Positions 1-10,639 of a stretch of 64,000 nt of DNA are shown piece after piece (position 1 is the stretch's first letter; each line of letters starts with the position of its first letter). The notes beneath the pieces are model-generated. The model had not been told where the DNA came from. It ran no database searches and was given only the letters and a program-made list of their open reading frames with translations. Location: NCBI RefSeq assembly GCF_003012935.1, contig NZ_PUDR01000016.1, forward strand, positions 27,617 through 91,616. Direction: 5' to 3'. The translations under genes and the position numbers were made by a program. Source of the stretch: Pannonibacter carbonis (GTDB lineage: Bacteria > Pseudomonadota > Alphaproteobacteria > Rhizobiales > Stappiaceae).

Positions 1-1342
1 CACCGTTCCGAAAGCCGGGCGCGCCGAAACGCGCCGCGCCATCGAGGCCGCGCACAAGGCGCTGGCCGGCTGGAAGGCCCTGACGGCAGAGGATCGCGCG
101 GGCCGCATGCACAAGCTGTGCGATGCGATCATGGCGAACCATGATGCGCTGGCCGAGTTGCTCACCACCGAAATGGGCAAGCCGCTGGCCGAGGCCAAGG
201 GCGAAATTGCGCTTGGCGTGAAGTACATCCGCTTCTTCGCCGAAGAGGGCAAGCGCATCTACGGCGACGTCATTCCCGCCCCCTGGGCCGGCAAGCGCAT
301 CCTTGTCACCAAGGAGCCGGTCGGCGTCGTCGGGGCCATCACGCCCTGGAACTTCCCGAACTCCATGATCGCGCGCAAGCTCGGCGCCGCGCTCGGGGCC
401 GGCTGCACCATCGTCATCAAGCCGGCCAGCCAGACGCCCTACTCTGCCCTCGCTTTCGGCGCGATGGCGGAGGCAGCGGGCATTCCGGCCGGCGTCATCA
501 ACGTGGTCACCGGTTCGGCAGCCGAAATCGCGGCGGAGATGTGCGAGCATCCCCTCCTGCGCAAGATCACCTTCACCGGCTCGACCGAAGTCGGCAAGCT
601 GCTTGCCAGCGAGGCAGGCAAGCACATGAAGAAGATTTCGATGGAACTGGGCGGCAACGCACCCTTCATCGTCTTCGACGATGCAGATCTCGATGCGGCT
701 GTCGCCGGCGCAATGATTTCCAAGTTCCGCAACTCCGGCCAGACCTGCGTCTGCGCCAACCGGCTCTATGTCCAGGCCGGCGTCTATGACGCCTTTGCTG
801 CCAAGCTGAAGGCGGCCGTCGAGGCACAGCTAAAGGTCGGCGACGGGCGCAAGGACGGCATCACCCAGGGTCCGCTGATCGACACCGGTGCCATTGCCAA
901 GGTCGAGGAACACATCGCCGACGCGGTCGCCAAGGGAGGCACTATCCTGACCGGCGGCGCACGCATCGGCAACGAGGGCAGCTTCTTCCAGCCGACCATC
1001 GTTGCGGGAGCCACCGCCGAGATGAAGGTGGCGCGCGAGGAGACCTTCGGCCCGCTTGCCCCGCTGTTCCACTTCGAGACCGAAGAGGAAGTCATTCGGC
1101 TTGCCAATGACACCGAGTATGGCCTGGCCTGCTACTTCTATGCCCAGAACCTTGGCCGGGTGTTCCGGGTCATGGAAGCGCTGGAATACGGCCTTGTCGG
1201 CATCAACGAAGGCCTGATCACCACGGAAGTCGCCCCCTTCGGCGGCGTCAAGGACAGCGGCATGGGCCGCGAAGGCTCGAAATACGGCGTCGACGACTAC
1301 CTCAGCATCAAATACGCCTGCATCGGCGGTCTGGGGCTCTGA
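1..1342 (+). CDS. gabD: NAD(P)-dependent succinate-semialdehyde dehydrogenase, 5' end outside window
   Basis: The reading frame is open from base 2, so the N-terminus lies before the window; about 446 residues are visible of roughly 480-490 usual. Aldehyde dehydrogenase hallmarks are present: the cofactor-side motif TPWNFP, FTGST, the general-base Glu in ELGGNAP (codon at 644) and the catalytic Cys in GQTCVCANR (codon at 746). The GQTCVCANR pattern and the C-terminal KDSGMGREGSKYG are typical of GabD, which oxidises succinate semialdehyde to succinate in GABA and putrescine breakdown in the cytoplasm. The next gene is convergent after about 20 bp. Family assignment is secure; the exact substrate is inferred from family resemblance. 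Confidence 0.9.
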   Translation, partial: TVPKAGRAETRRAIEAAHKALAGWKALTAEDRAGRMHKLCDAIMANHDALAELLTTEMGKPLAEAKGEIALGVKYIRFFAEEGKRIYGDVIPAPWAGKRILVTKEPVGVVGAITPWNFPNSMIARKLGAALGAGCTIVIKPASQTPYSALAFGAMAEAAGIPAGVINVVTGSAAEIAAEMCEHPLLRKITFTGSTEVGKLLASEAGKHMKKISMELGGNAPFIVFDDADLDAAVAGAMISKFRNSGQTCVCANRLYVQAGVYDAFAAKLKAAVEAQLKVGDGRKDGITQGPLIDTGAIAKVEEHIADAVAKGGTILTGGARIGNEGSFFQPTIVAGATAEMKVAREETFGPLAPLFHFETEEEVIRLANDTEYGLACYFYAQNLGRVFRVMEALEYGLVGINEGLITTEVAPFGGVKDSGMGREGSKYGVDDYLSIKYACIGGLGL

Positions 1343-1365
1343 GCCATTCCATGGCGCGCCGCAGC

Positions 1366-4164
1366 TCAGGCTGCGGCGTGCTGCAAGGCAAGGAGGTCCT
1401 CGGCACTCATCGGACGGCCGTAAAGATAGCCCTGCCCGATGTGACAACCGAGCCGGCGCAACACGTCTTCCTGGGCCCGCGTTTCAATGCCCTCCGCGAT
1501 GACCGTGATATCGAAGCCGCGCGCCAGTTCGACAACGCTGCGGACGATGGCAACGCTGCCCTTGTCGACGGCGACCCGTTCCACAAACGACCGATCGATC
1601 TTGATCTTCGAGAATGGGAAGCGCGGAATGTAACCGAGCGATGAGTAGCCAGACCCGAAGTCATCGAGGGCGAGGCCACAGCCGAGGCTCCGCAGACGCG
1701 AGATGCTGGCGGCAACCTGATCAGCCTGCCCGAGGAACAGGGATTCGACGAGTTCCAGATCCAGTTGAGACGGCGACAGCCCCGACGATGCGAGCGCCGC
1801 TTCGACGGCTGTGGTGACCGACCCGCGCTCGACCTGGATCGGGGAGACATTGACCGCAAGGCGCAATGGCAGGTTCCATCCCTGCACGGTTTGACAAGCC
1901 TCACGCAGAACAAAGGCTCCGAGCGGCTCGATCAGACCACTCTCCTCTGCAATGGGAATGAACTCGACGGGCGACACATTGCCGAGCTCAGGATGCTGCC
2001 AGCGCAGCAGTGCCTCGACGCCGATCATCTTGCCACCCTGCAGCTCGACCTGAGGCTGGTAGACGACGTGGAACTGGCCCTTCTGGATGCCCTCCTCAAG
2101 ATCAATCTCGAGGAGCCGGCGACGGGTCACGGCATGCAGCATGGCCTGGTCGAACCGGCGTATCGTACGTGGACCTGACTTCCGGGCCCACGACAGAGCC
2201 GTGCCGGCCTGGCGCAGCATGGCCGCGGCGTCAGGTACATCCTCAGGAGCAAGCGTCGCCAGACCAAAGCAGGCGCTGATGTGCAGACGGTGGCCACCAA
2301 GAACGAGTTCCCGCGATATTCGCTGCAACACCTCCTGACAAAATTCTTCAGGCACAACGCCGTCCGGAAATCCGGCCAACGCAAGCTGCCGGTCACCGAC
2401 ACTGGCGACAAACTCGCATCCGAGCTGTCGCAATTCGTGGGCGATCGCCGCACGAACCTTGTCAGCCCAGCTAAGCCCGAGGGACGCGGCGATGATATCG
2501 ATGCGCTCAAGGCCGGCGACGAGCAGGTGATAGTCACCCGCGCGCCGCGCCCCGTCCTGTAGGCGGATCTGCAAAGCTTCTTCGAAGGCGCGCCGGTCCA
2601 GCAGGTCGGTTATCGGGTCGTGACGGGCAAGATAGGCAAAGGCATCTTCCGCACGCCGCTTGTCGGTGATGTCACGACAGGTCAGGCAGGTCACCACATC
2701 CGGCCGATCTCCCTCGATCCCGGCAAGCACGGAGGCTGTAACCGCGTATTCGATCAATCGGGCATTGTCCGGCTGGTCGCCAAGCTTGATTGCAATTTCG
2801 TGCAGTCTGACACCTTCATCCTGCGATTCCGGATCTGTAATTGCGTTCTGAAGCGTCACCACGACTTCGGACGGCAGCACGTCTGGAGCACAGGTCCCAC
2901 TGCGAATGGGGGCACGCCAGATTGCTTCCGCGCTGCCGCTGGCAGCGCGGACGATGCCCTTGCTGTCGACAACGATCACGCCATCGAAGTTATCCTTGAA
3001 CACCTGATCGAGGATCCGGCGGTCGTTTTCCTGCTCCCGGTGGATCGCGCGGATCTGCAGCTGGCGAACCCCGATTTCCCGTAGCAGGGCCGCAAGGGCC
3101 AAGACGATCAGGGCGATCTGGGCAGGCACCGTGTCGAGGCTCAGCGGTGCGATGGCCTGTACAGCGAGCGCGACGATCTCCAGCCCGACAGAAAGGATAA
3201 AGAACAGGACGAGCCGCGGCCGCCAGGTCGTCATGCCCGAAAGCGTTGCAATGGCCCCGATCGCGAGCACAAGTGCCAGCAACGGGTAGCCGAAACCGCT
3301 GCTCATCGCCCTGTCGGCCAGCAGGCTTTCGGCTGCCAGGATCTGCAGCAGCGCTCCGGGCAGAATGCCATGCACCGGGACATTGAAGTAATCCCGCAGC
3401 TCCTGTGCACTGGCTCCGATCACGACCTTGCGCCCCTCAAGCGCGCCGGAATCAACCCTGCCTGCCAGAACATCCCCCGCTGAGATGCGCGGGATACTGC
3501 CCGGATCAATACTGAAATCGATACCAAACGTCTGCAATATGCCGCCATCCGCTCCTGCTGCCATGGCAGACAGAGACAGCACAGCTTCGCCATGAATGCT
3601 GTCGGCAAAAAGCGACGACCGGATCCTTCCGTCGCTGTCAACCGGCAGGCTGACTGTCACTGGCCAGGCATGGTCCAGAAGGGGCGAAATCGGAATGTTC
3701 GTGAGGCGTTTTTCTGCAGGGAGCGCCGGGTCAGACGGTTGCCGAAAGACTGCAAGGTAAACCGAGCCCTCTGCCCGTTGCAGCGCCGCCGCAAATTTGC
3801 TGTCTTCGACTGGACCAGAGTAGGCGCTGAAGTCGATATCGAAATAGATTTCTGCGGCACCGGCTGCCCGGAGGCGGTCAACAAGTTCGCCGTGCAATCC
3901 GCGGGCCCAGGGCCATACTCCGACCTTGCGAAGGCTGCTTGCGTCAATATCAACGAATACAATCTCGCCTGACGCCTGGCGCTCCAGCAGCGAATACCTG
4001 ACCTCCTGGATGGCCCGTTAAATCGGCTGCAGCCAGCCCTTCGTGTGCAGGCCGACGGCTAGCAACGCGGCAATCACGGCCGCCAGAGCGCAGCTGACCG
4101 AAGCCAGTCGAACCAACTGACGGGCCAGTTGAGCCAGCGACTGCAAGCGACCTCCACGCATCAT
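1366..4164 (-). pseudogene. CHASE2-PAS-GGDEF-EAL c-di-GMP phosphodiesterase gene interrupted by an in-frame TAA
   Basis: From ATG at 4164 the frame gives a basic N-terminus and one membrane helix (SCALAAVIAALLAVG), then a TAA at 4018-4020, then continues in the same frame with RAIQEVRYSLLERQASGEIV and the CHASE2 core. No ATG, GTG or well-placed start follows the stop; the first usable codon is a TTG at 3897, which would drop about 40 CHASE2 residues. Downstream come CHASE2, three membrane helices, a PAS domain, a GGDEF-like domain with VGDRQ at the signature site (probably inactive) and a full EAL domain (EALLRW, NVSP, DDFGSGYSSL, KIDRSF, AEGIET). Intact, it would be an inner-membrane c-di-GMP hydrolase with a periplasmic sensor. 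It lies 31 bp behind the FecR gene, probably in one operon. The TAA may be a true mutation or a sequence error. Confidence 0.8.
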
Positions 4165-4195
4165 CTTGGCGACCTGTCAGTTGGACCGAATGCCA

Positions 4196-5446
4196 TCACT
4201 GGCGTCCATTGCCGTTGCCGCCAGCATTGCCATTGCCGTTGCCGCCAGCATTGCCATTGCCATTGCCGCCAGCGTTGCCATTGCCGTTGCCGCCAGCGTT
4301 GCCATTGCCATTGCCGCCAGCGTTGCCATTGCCGTTACCGCCGGCATTGCCATTGCCATTGCCGCCAGCATTGCCGTTGCCATTGCCGCCAGCATTGCCA
4401 TTGCCGTTACCGCCAGCATTGCCGTTGCCATTGCCGCCAGCGTTGCCGTTGCCATCGCCGCCAGCGTTGCCATTGCCGTTACCGCCGGCGTTGCCATTGC
4501 CATTGCCGCCAGCGTTGCCGTTGCCATTGCCGCCAGCATTGCCGTTGCCGTTGCCGCCAGCATTGCCGTTGCCGTTGCCGCCAGCATTGCCGTTGCCATT
4601 GCCGCCAGCGTTGCTGTTGCCATTGCCGCCGGCGTTGCCGGCGGGACCGCTGTCATGCGGAGAGCTGTCATTCACCACTGTGCCGGTACTACGGGTACTG
4701 CCGGCCGGGCTTGCGTCAGTTGCCAGGCTTGCCGCAGGAGACAGCGGCGCTGTGAAGGTGGACGAGGCAGGAGCCAGTCCACTCTCGACGGAGGGAAGGG
4801 TGCCGGATCCGGTTACGCTTAGGCCGACACCGTCCTGCGTGCTGGCTTGTTGCCCGGCCCCGATATCAGACCGCTCGCCGGTATCGAGATCGATCACCTG
4901 GACCAGGCCGCGCTCAACCTCGACCTTTGCCTGCCCTTTGCGGATCTGGACACCAAAGCGCGTGCCCTTGACCACGGCGGCCAGGAACGGGGTCTCGACA
5001 ACAAAATGCGGCCGGGCACGCTTCTGCACATCCACCGTCACCTGGCCGTCGCGCTGCAGGAGGGTCGTGGTCTCGCCCGTGCTTTTCAGGCGCGAGATAG
5101 CGACCGTCGAATTCGGCGAGACCAGAATGGTCTCCCGGCCACGAACCAGCAGCGCCTTCGCCCCGCTTCTCGTTGCAAGGGTTACGCCTTTCGGCAGGAC
5201 CATGCCGCTTCGCGCGGCGACGGGCTCAACGCCCGGTGAAAGCAGGTATACCTTGCCGCTGCTGCGCTGGATCACCCAGTCGGCAGCCAGAACCGGCGAG
5301 GACAGCAAGAACAAGGCAAGGATCGTGCCCGCAAGAGACGCCGCCGCCGCAGCAGCAGATCCCCGTCTGGTCGGAGCCAGGCGTGTTGCCGGATGACCAA
5401 TTGATCTGTGCCCGAGAAGGCCGGCCCGCGGTGTCCGCATTTGCAT
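4196..5446 (-). CDS. FecR-domain exported protein with Gly-Asn octapeptide repeat tail
   Basis: 416 residues. A long basic N-terminus leads into a hydrophobic stretch ending SSPVLAA, read as a signal peptide. Residues about 60-200 are a FecR-like beta domain (contains VVETPFLAAVVKGTRFGV). A low-complexity linker follows, and then about 18 copies of the octapeptide GGNGNGNA run almost to the C-terminus, with one Asp and one Ser variant. The FecR-CHASE2 gene pair is a recurrent arrangement, which suggests the FecR domain meets the CHASE2 sensor outside the inner membrane. It is the first gene of a two-gene operon whose second gene is interrupted. The function of the repeat tail is unknown; a flexible or wall-interacting spacer is a guess. 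Confidence 0.8.
   Translation of the reverse strand: MQMRTPRAGLLGHRSIGHPATRLAPTRRGSAAAAAASLAGTILALFLLSSPVLAADWVIQRSSGKVYLLSPGVEPVAARSGMVLPKGVTLATRSGAKALLVRGRETILVSPNSTVAISRLKSTGETTTLLQRDGQVTVDVQKRARPHFVVETPFLAAVVKGTRFGVQIRKGQAKVEVERGLVQVIDLDTGERSDIGAGQQASTQDGVGLSVTGSGTLPSVESGLAPASSTFTAPLSPAASLATDASPAGSTRSTGTVVNDSSPHDSGPAGNAGGNGNSNAGGNGNGNAGGNGNGNAGGNGNGNAGGNGNGNAGGNGNGNAGGNGNGNAGGDGNGNAGGNGNGNAGGNGNGNAGGNGNGNAGGNGNGNAGGNGNGNAGGNGNGNAGGNGNGNAGGNGNGNAGGNGNGNAGGNGNGRQ
4204..4642 (-). repeat. 24-bp tandem repeat coding for GGNGNGNA
   Basis: About 18 tandem 24-bp units differing mainly at third codon positions encode the FecR protein tail. The repeat keeps long open frames on the opposite strand (Pro-Leu-Ala and Ala-Ile-Ala polymers, and a Cys-His-Arg-rich frame), which are by-products of the repeat. 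Such arrays can change copy number by slippage, so the exact count may vary between isolates or assemblies. Confidence 0.9.
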
Positions 5447-5579
5447 CGTGTCCTGTCCGTCCCTGTATCAGATCGGACCAAACGAAACACACTAGCCTTA
5501 ACTTCCGCTGAATCAGCCCCCTGAAACACCTGGGTTTTGGCAGTTTTATTGCAATATCAACGCCAGACGCATCAATATA

Positions 5580-6302
5580 TCAGATCGTCTCTGCCAGCAT
5601 CCTGGCCTCCACAGCTCGAAACAATTCCGCCTCGTCGATATTCATCTGTTCAATGCCGCAGCGGATCGCCCGTTCGAACACACCCACATCAGACCCGGCG
5701 TAGAACATCTGCGTCACCAGCCCGGCGTCCCGCGCCTGGGCGACGCGCTCGGGCGTGACATTGCCCTCGTGGAATTCGAGAATATGCGCCTCGGCCGCAA
5801 CGGCCCGTTCGACCGAGCCCATATGCTGGAACAGCACCATACGGCGCAGGTCCGGCACCCTTGCGCGCATCTGCGCCCGGATGTCCTGGTCAAAGGAGAA
5901 GGACCAGGCCCGACCCAGCATGCCGCGCGCGGCCAGCATGTCGCGCACCCGCGCCGGGTCCGCCGCCTTGATCTCGGCATAGGTGCCGACGCGCCCCTTG
6001 CAGGCATCCAGGAACACCGACAGACGCGGAAGCCGCTGGCCCGCAAAGGCTGGCGAGAACCAGCTGCCGGCATCCAGTCGATCCAGTTCGGCCGAGGTCA
6101 TGTCCGCCACGCGGCCGTGTCCGTTACTTGTACGGTCCACGGTCTCGTCGTGGATGACATAAAGCACGCCGTCGCGGCTTGTGTGGATGTCGAACTCAAC
6201 TACATCGGCTCCTGCGGCAATCGCTGCCTCCAGCGCTGCCAGCGTGTTCTCCGGCGCCTTGCGCGACAGGCCACGATGGCAGATGAGCACGGCTTTCTTC
6301 AC
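5580..6302 (-). CDS. Glycerophosphodiester phosphodiesterase
   Basis: 240-residue GDPD TIM-barrel. The N-terminal CHRGLSRKAPENT carries the catalytic His/Arg and a metal-binding Glu; EFDIHTSRDG and VIHDETVDRTSNG give the second acid pair and catalytic His. It hydrolyses glycerophosphodiesters to glycerol 3-phosphate and an alcohol. No signal peptide is seen, so it is cytoplasmic. It stands alone rather than in the ugp operon; a second GDPD in this window (39677-40522) is the one linked to transport. Spacing to the FecR gene, transcribed in the same direction from 5446, is 133 bp. Confidence 0.9.
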   Translation of the reverse strand: MKKAVLICHRGLSRKAPENTLAALEAAIAAGADVVEFDIHTSRDGVLYVIHDETVDRTSNGHGRVADMTSAELDRLDAGSWFSPAFAGQRLPRLSVFLDACKGRVGTYAEIKAADPARVRDMLAARGMLGRAWSFSFDQDIRAQMRARVPDLRRMVLFQHMGSVERAVAAEAHILEFHEGNVTPERVAQARDAGLVTQMFYAGSDVGVFERAIRCGIEQMNIDEAELFRAVEARMLAETI

Positions 6303-6714
6303 AACGAATCCCTTCGGCTTCCACCACCAATGATTGCAGCAGATGGAAAAATCTTGTTATGGATGCGGACTTGACTGCTTCCTTCCTGCACCAGTCCGTT
6401 GATGGATTGATGACAAAACGGCCCTTGCCCCCCGACATTCCATTGTGCATTGCACCACCACCTTCGCTCACATCTGCGGCAAAAGCCCGTGATCAGGCCT
6501 TGCCGCATGGAGCCGCAAGACCCGAAGACTGCGTATTTCTCCGCAGTTTTCCGCAGAGATCAGTCTTTATTCGTGGTCAGTTCACCGGGTAACTCTTGGT
6601 CATCGTTCACTCCTAGTGAACGGCGCGTCAAATTGTGCCTTGCGCAAAATCAGCTACATGTAACAGCGCCGGCATCACTGATGCCTTTCTGTTTATCCCT
6701 TCCGGAGACGTCGC
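6303..6714. other. Intergenic region between divergent genes
   Basis: About 410 bp between the GDPD gene (minus) and the first yceI (plus). No convincing gene is seen. It is lower in GC than its surroundings and holds the perfect palindrome at 6604-6622 and the yceI leader. A TTGTGC / TACATGT pair about 50 bp before yceI could be promoter elements, but this is weak. Confidence 0.6.
6604..6622. promoter_or_regulatory. Perfect palindrome, probable operator of the yceI operon
   Basis: CGTTCACT-CCT-AGTGAACG: 8-bp perfect arms around a 3-bp centre, 93 bp before the yceI start codon. Dimeric HTH repressors (TetR, HxlR or ArsR types) bind sites of this form. No regulator gene is adjacent, so the factor is unknown. 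Confidence 0.6.
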
Positions 6715-7293
6715 ATGACCCGCTTTGCAGCTTCTGCCCTCGCCCTCGCCCTGTTCGCCACTCCGGCGCTCGCCGAGCCGGTGGCCTATTCCTTCGACAA
6801 GAGCCACTCGAATCTCTCCTTCACCTATGACCACCTCGGCTACTCGACCACCGATGGCCGCTTCGGCAACTGGGATGCGACGCTCCTCATTGATGCCGAC
6901 AAGCCGGAAGCCTCGTCGATCGAGTTCACCATCGACACTACGTCGCTCGACACCTTCTTCGCCGATCGCGACACGCACCTGAAGAGCGCCGACTTCTTTG
7001 ACGTCGCACAGTTCCCGCAGGCGACATTCAAGAGCACCAAGGTGACCAAGACTGGTGACAAGGAACTGGAGATCGTTGGCGACCTCACGATCAAGGGCGT
7101 CACCAAGCCGGCCACCCTCGCCGTCAAGGTAACAGCCATGGGCGAACATCCGATGGCCAAGATGCCGGCGGTCGGTTTTGCCGGCACCACCACGATCAAG
7201 CGGTCCGACTACGGCATGAACATGTTCGTCCCTTATGTCAGCGACGAGGTCACCATCACCTTGCATGCTGAAACCCTCGCCGCGGCCAAGTAA
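6715..7293 (+). CDS. YceI-family periplasmic protein (first copy)
   Basis: 192 residues with a clear signal peptide (MTRFAASALALALFATPALA, cleavage after ALA) and a full YceI lipocalin-like domain: YSFDKSHSNLSF at the start, a TTDGRFGNW segment, DFFDVAQFPQATFKS, GDLTIKGVTKP and the terminal RSDYGMN / VTITLHAE. YceI proteins bind long isoprenoid or lipid ligands in a beta-barrel. It is followed after 63 bp by a cytochrome b561 gene and then a second yceI, a recurrent arrangement that suggests membrane or periplasmic electron transfer involving a quinone-like ligand; that link is inferred. A palindrome 93 bp upstream probably controls all three genes. Confidence 0.9.
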   Translation: MTRFAASALALALFATPALAEPVAYSFDKSHSNLSFTYDHLGYSTTDGRFGNWDATLLIDADKPEASSIEFTIDTTSLDTFFADRDTHLKSADFFDVAQFPQATFKSTKVTKTGDKELEIVGDLTIKGVTKPATLAVKVTAMGEHPMAKMPAVGFAGTTTIKRSDYGMNMFVPYVSDEVTITLHAETLAAAK

Positions 7294-7356
7294 GGTCAGC
7301 GCGGTCCGGGCCGGACGGTCCCCATCACGTCCGGCCCACCTATCAGGAGAGCCTGC

Positions 7357-7935
7357 ATGCTGCGCAACAGTTCCAATGGTTACGGCTGGATCGCCATTGC
7401 CTTTCACTGGTCCATGGCCCTGATGATCATCGGGATGATCGGTCTTGGAATGTACATGCACAGGCTGCCCCTCACCGATCCGGCGACCTTTGCCCTGTTC
7501 CAGTTGCACAAGTCGATCGGCTTCGTGGTGCTTGCCTTGACCGTGCTGCGCCTCGTCTGGCGCCTTGCCAACCCGAGCCCGGCCCTGCCGGCGGCAATGC
7601 CGGCCTGGGAAAAGGCAGCGGCGCATCTGGGCCATCTCGGGCTCTATGGCCTGCTCTTTGCCATTCCGCTGACTGGCTGGCTGATGGTTTCGGCGTCCCC
7701 CTGGAACATTCCGACCATTCTCTTCGGCGCCGTGCACATGCCGCATCTGACCATCCCCGAGGCGCTCGGCACGAAGGCGGAGGCCGAGACCCTGTTCAAG
7801 GATCTGCACGAGCTGTTTGCCTGGCTGCTGATCCTGCTGCTGGTCGCCCATATCGGGGCTGCCCTGAAGCATCATTTCCTGGCGCGCGACGGCGTCCTCC
7901 TCCGGATGCTGCGTCCCGGCCGCACTGCTGGCTGA
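7357..7935 (+). CDS. Cytochrome b561
   Basis: 192 residues, four predicted membrane helices. Conserved His residues in FHWSMALM, QLHKSIGF, the third helix and HELFAWLLILLLVAHIGAALKHH provide axial ligands for two b-type hemes. It belongs to the bacterial YodB/CybB-type b561 family, which passes electrons across the inner membrane, often from the quinone pool. ATG at 7357 follows a CAGGAG ribosome-binding sequence. It sits between two yceI genes with short spacers (63 and 26 bp), so all three are probably cotranscribed and functionally linked. Confidence 0.92.
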   Translation: MLRNSSNGYGWIAIAFHWSMALMIIGMIGLGMYMHRLPLTDPATFALFQLHKSIGFVVLALTVLRLVWRLANPSPALPAAMPAWEKAAAHLGHLGLYGLLFAIPLTGWLMVSASPWNIPTILFGAVHMPHLTIPEALGTKAEAETLFKDLHELFAWLLILLLVAHIGAALKHHFLARDGVLLRMLRPGRTAG

Positions 7936-7961
7936 CCGCCTCTTTCCGAAAGGACCATTCC

Positions 7962-8510
7962 ATGCGCAAGTTCCTGCAACTGACCGCAATTGCCGCATCG
8001 CTCGCCGCCACGCCGGCCCTCGCCTCCGACTGGAAAGTTGATCCCGCCAAGAGCACCCTGGGCTTCGCCGTCGACCAGGGAGGCCAGCCCGTCGAGGCAA
8101 CCTTCAAGACCTGGACGGCGGCCATCCGCTTTGATCCGGCCAATCCGGCCGATGCCAAGATCGAGGCCACCATCGAGACCGGCGGCATTGCCACGGCCAA
8201 CCCGCAGTTCGTCGAGATGATCCCGGGGGCCGACTGGCTTGCTGCGGCCAGCTTCCCGACCGCGACCTTCACCTCGGGTGCTGTCACCTCGAAGGGCGGC
8301 AATGCGTACCAGATGGACGGCACGCTCACCCTGCGCGGCCAGTCCCAGCCGGTGACGCTCGACTTCACCCTCGACATTACCGGCGACAGCGCCCGCGCGG
8401 TTGGCACAGCCACTGCCAAGCGCTCCGCCTTTGGCGTCGGCGCCAGCTTCCCGCCGGCCACCGTTGGCGACGATGTCACCATCAAGCTGGACCTGACAGC
8501 CAGCCGCTGA
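7962..8510 (+). CDS. YceI-family periplasmic protein (second copy)
   Basis: 182 residues: signal peptide MRKFLQLTAIAASLAATPALA, then a YceI domain beginning WKVDPAKSTLGF with GGIATANPQFVEMIPGADWL in the middle and KRSAFGVG near the end. It is diverged from the first yceI (different signal peptide and loops), so this is not a recent duplication. It begins 26 bp after the cytochrome b561 gene behind an AAAGGA ribosome-binding site. In other genomes b561 and YceI are sometimes fused, which supports a physical partnership here. Confidence 0.9.
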   Translation: MRKFLQLTAIAASLAATPALASDWKVDPAKSTLGFAVDQGGQPVEATFKTWTAAIRFDPANPADAKIEATIETGGIATANPQFVEMIPGADWLAAASFPTATFTSGAVTSKGGNAYQMDGTLTLRGQSQPVTLDFTLDITGDSARAVGTATAKRSAFGVGASFPPATVGDDVTIKLDLTASR

Positions 8511-8924
8511 CAACACGCCGTTTCCCCGCGACGAATTGCGAAGGCCGGACCCGTTTGGCGGACCGGCCGTCGCTTCGTTTATGCGCCCGCCGATGTCACC
8601 CCGGGCGGAGCGCAGCGGAGACTCGGGGCCCACTCGTTCGCAGAGCAGCAGAGACTGGCAGGGTCGCACCACAGGCTGCGGAGAGGGCGCGCAATGCCTG
8701 CCGCAGCGCTGCTGCAAGTATCGCATCGCTCTGGAAGCGAGTTGGCCCCGGCTCTCGCGATGCTCGGCCGGGGTGACACGGAGCAAGCTGCCGGCAAGAA
8801 ACAAGGTTTGTCAGCAGCCCGAGGCCGGACCCGCTTGGCGGGACCGGCCTTTTTGCCGTAAAGAAGGCCATCCCGTTTTGAGCCGTTCCAATCACGAAGC
8901 ACGGCCGCCAGGAAAGAGACCCCG
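8511..8924. other. Intergenic region with a degenerate palindromic repeat
   Basis: 413 bp between yceI and the fumarase gene. Most of it is the repeat at 8595-8777. A short GGCCGGACCCGYTTGGCGG sequence also occurs on both sides of the repeat (around 8542 and 8823), as a direct repeat flanking the element. No gene is supported. Confidence 0.6.
8595..8777. repeat. Palindromic intergenic repeat, family A, copy 1 (degenerate)
   Basis: The ends are inverted copies of GTCACCCCGG-CGGAGC, and the interior continues as an imperfect inverted repeat (ACTCGTTCGCAGAG against CTCTGGAAGCGAGT). The outer arms match copy 2 at 10640-10766, which has a shorter, better-paired interior. This resembles the long-palindrome intergenic repeats common in alphaproteobacteria. 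It would form a long hairpin in RNA. Confidence 0.75.
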
Positions 8925-10562
<1,638 letters not shown>

Positions 10563-10591
10563 GGTGTTGTCCTGAACTGATCAGCTGATAT

Positions 10592-10616
10592 CGAAGGGCC
10601 CCGCCGGGGCCCTTCG
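10592..10616 (+). terminator. Hairpin behind the fumarase gene
   Basis: CGAAGGGCCCC-GCC-GGGGCCCTTCG: perfect 11-bp stem with a 3-base loop, 30 bp after the stop codon. No strong T-run follows, so termination may be partial. Confidence 0.65.
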
Positions 10617-10639
10617 CCACTTCCAACAACCTCGCCATC

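Noticed and set aside
4204..4642. CRISPR-like array
   Set aside because: The units are contiguous 24-bp tandem repeats without spacers and code in frame for Gly-Asn octapeptides.
4129..5396. Long open frames on the plus strand over the FecR gene (Pro-Leu-Ala, Ala-Ile-Ala and Cys-His-Arg polymers)
   Set aside because: They are produced by the 24-bp repeat read in other frames; the minus-strand frame has a signal peptide and a FecR domain.
6359..6592. Small plus-strand frame of 77 residues in the intergenic region
   Set aside because: No ribosome-binding site, low-complexity translation and no recognisable motif.
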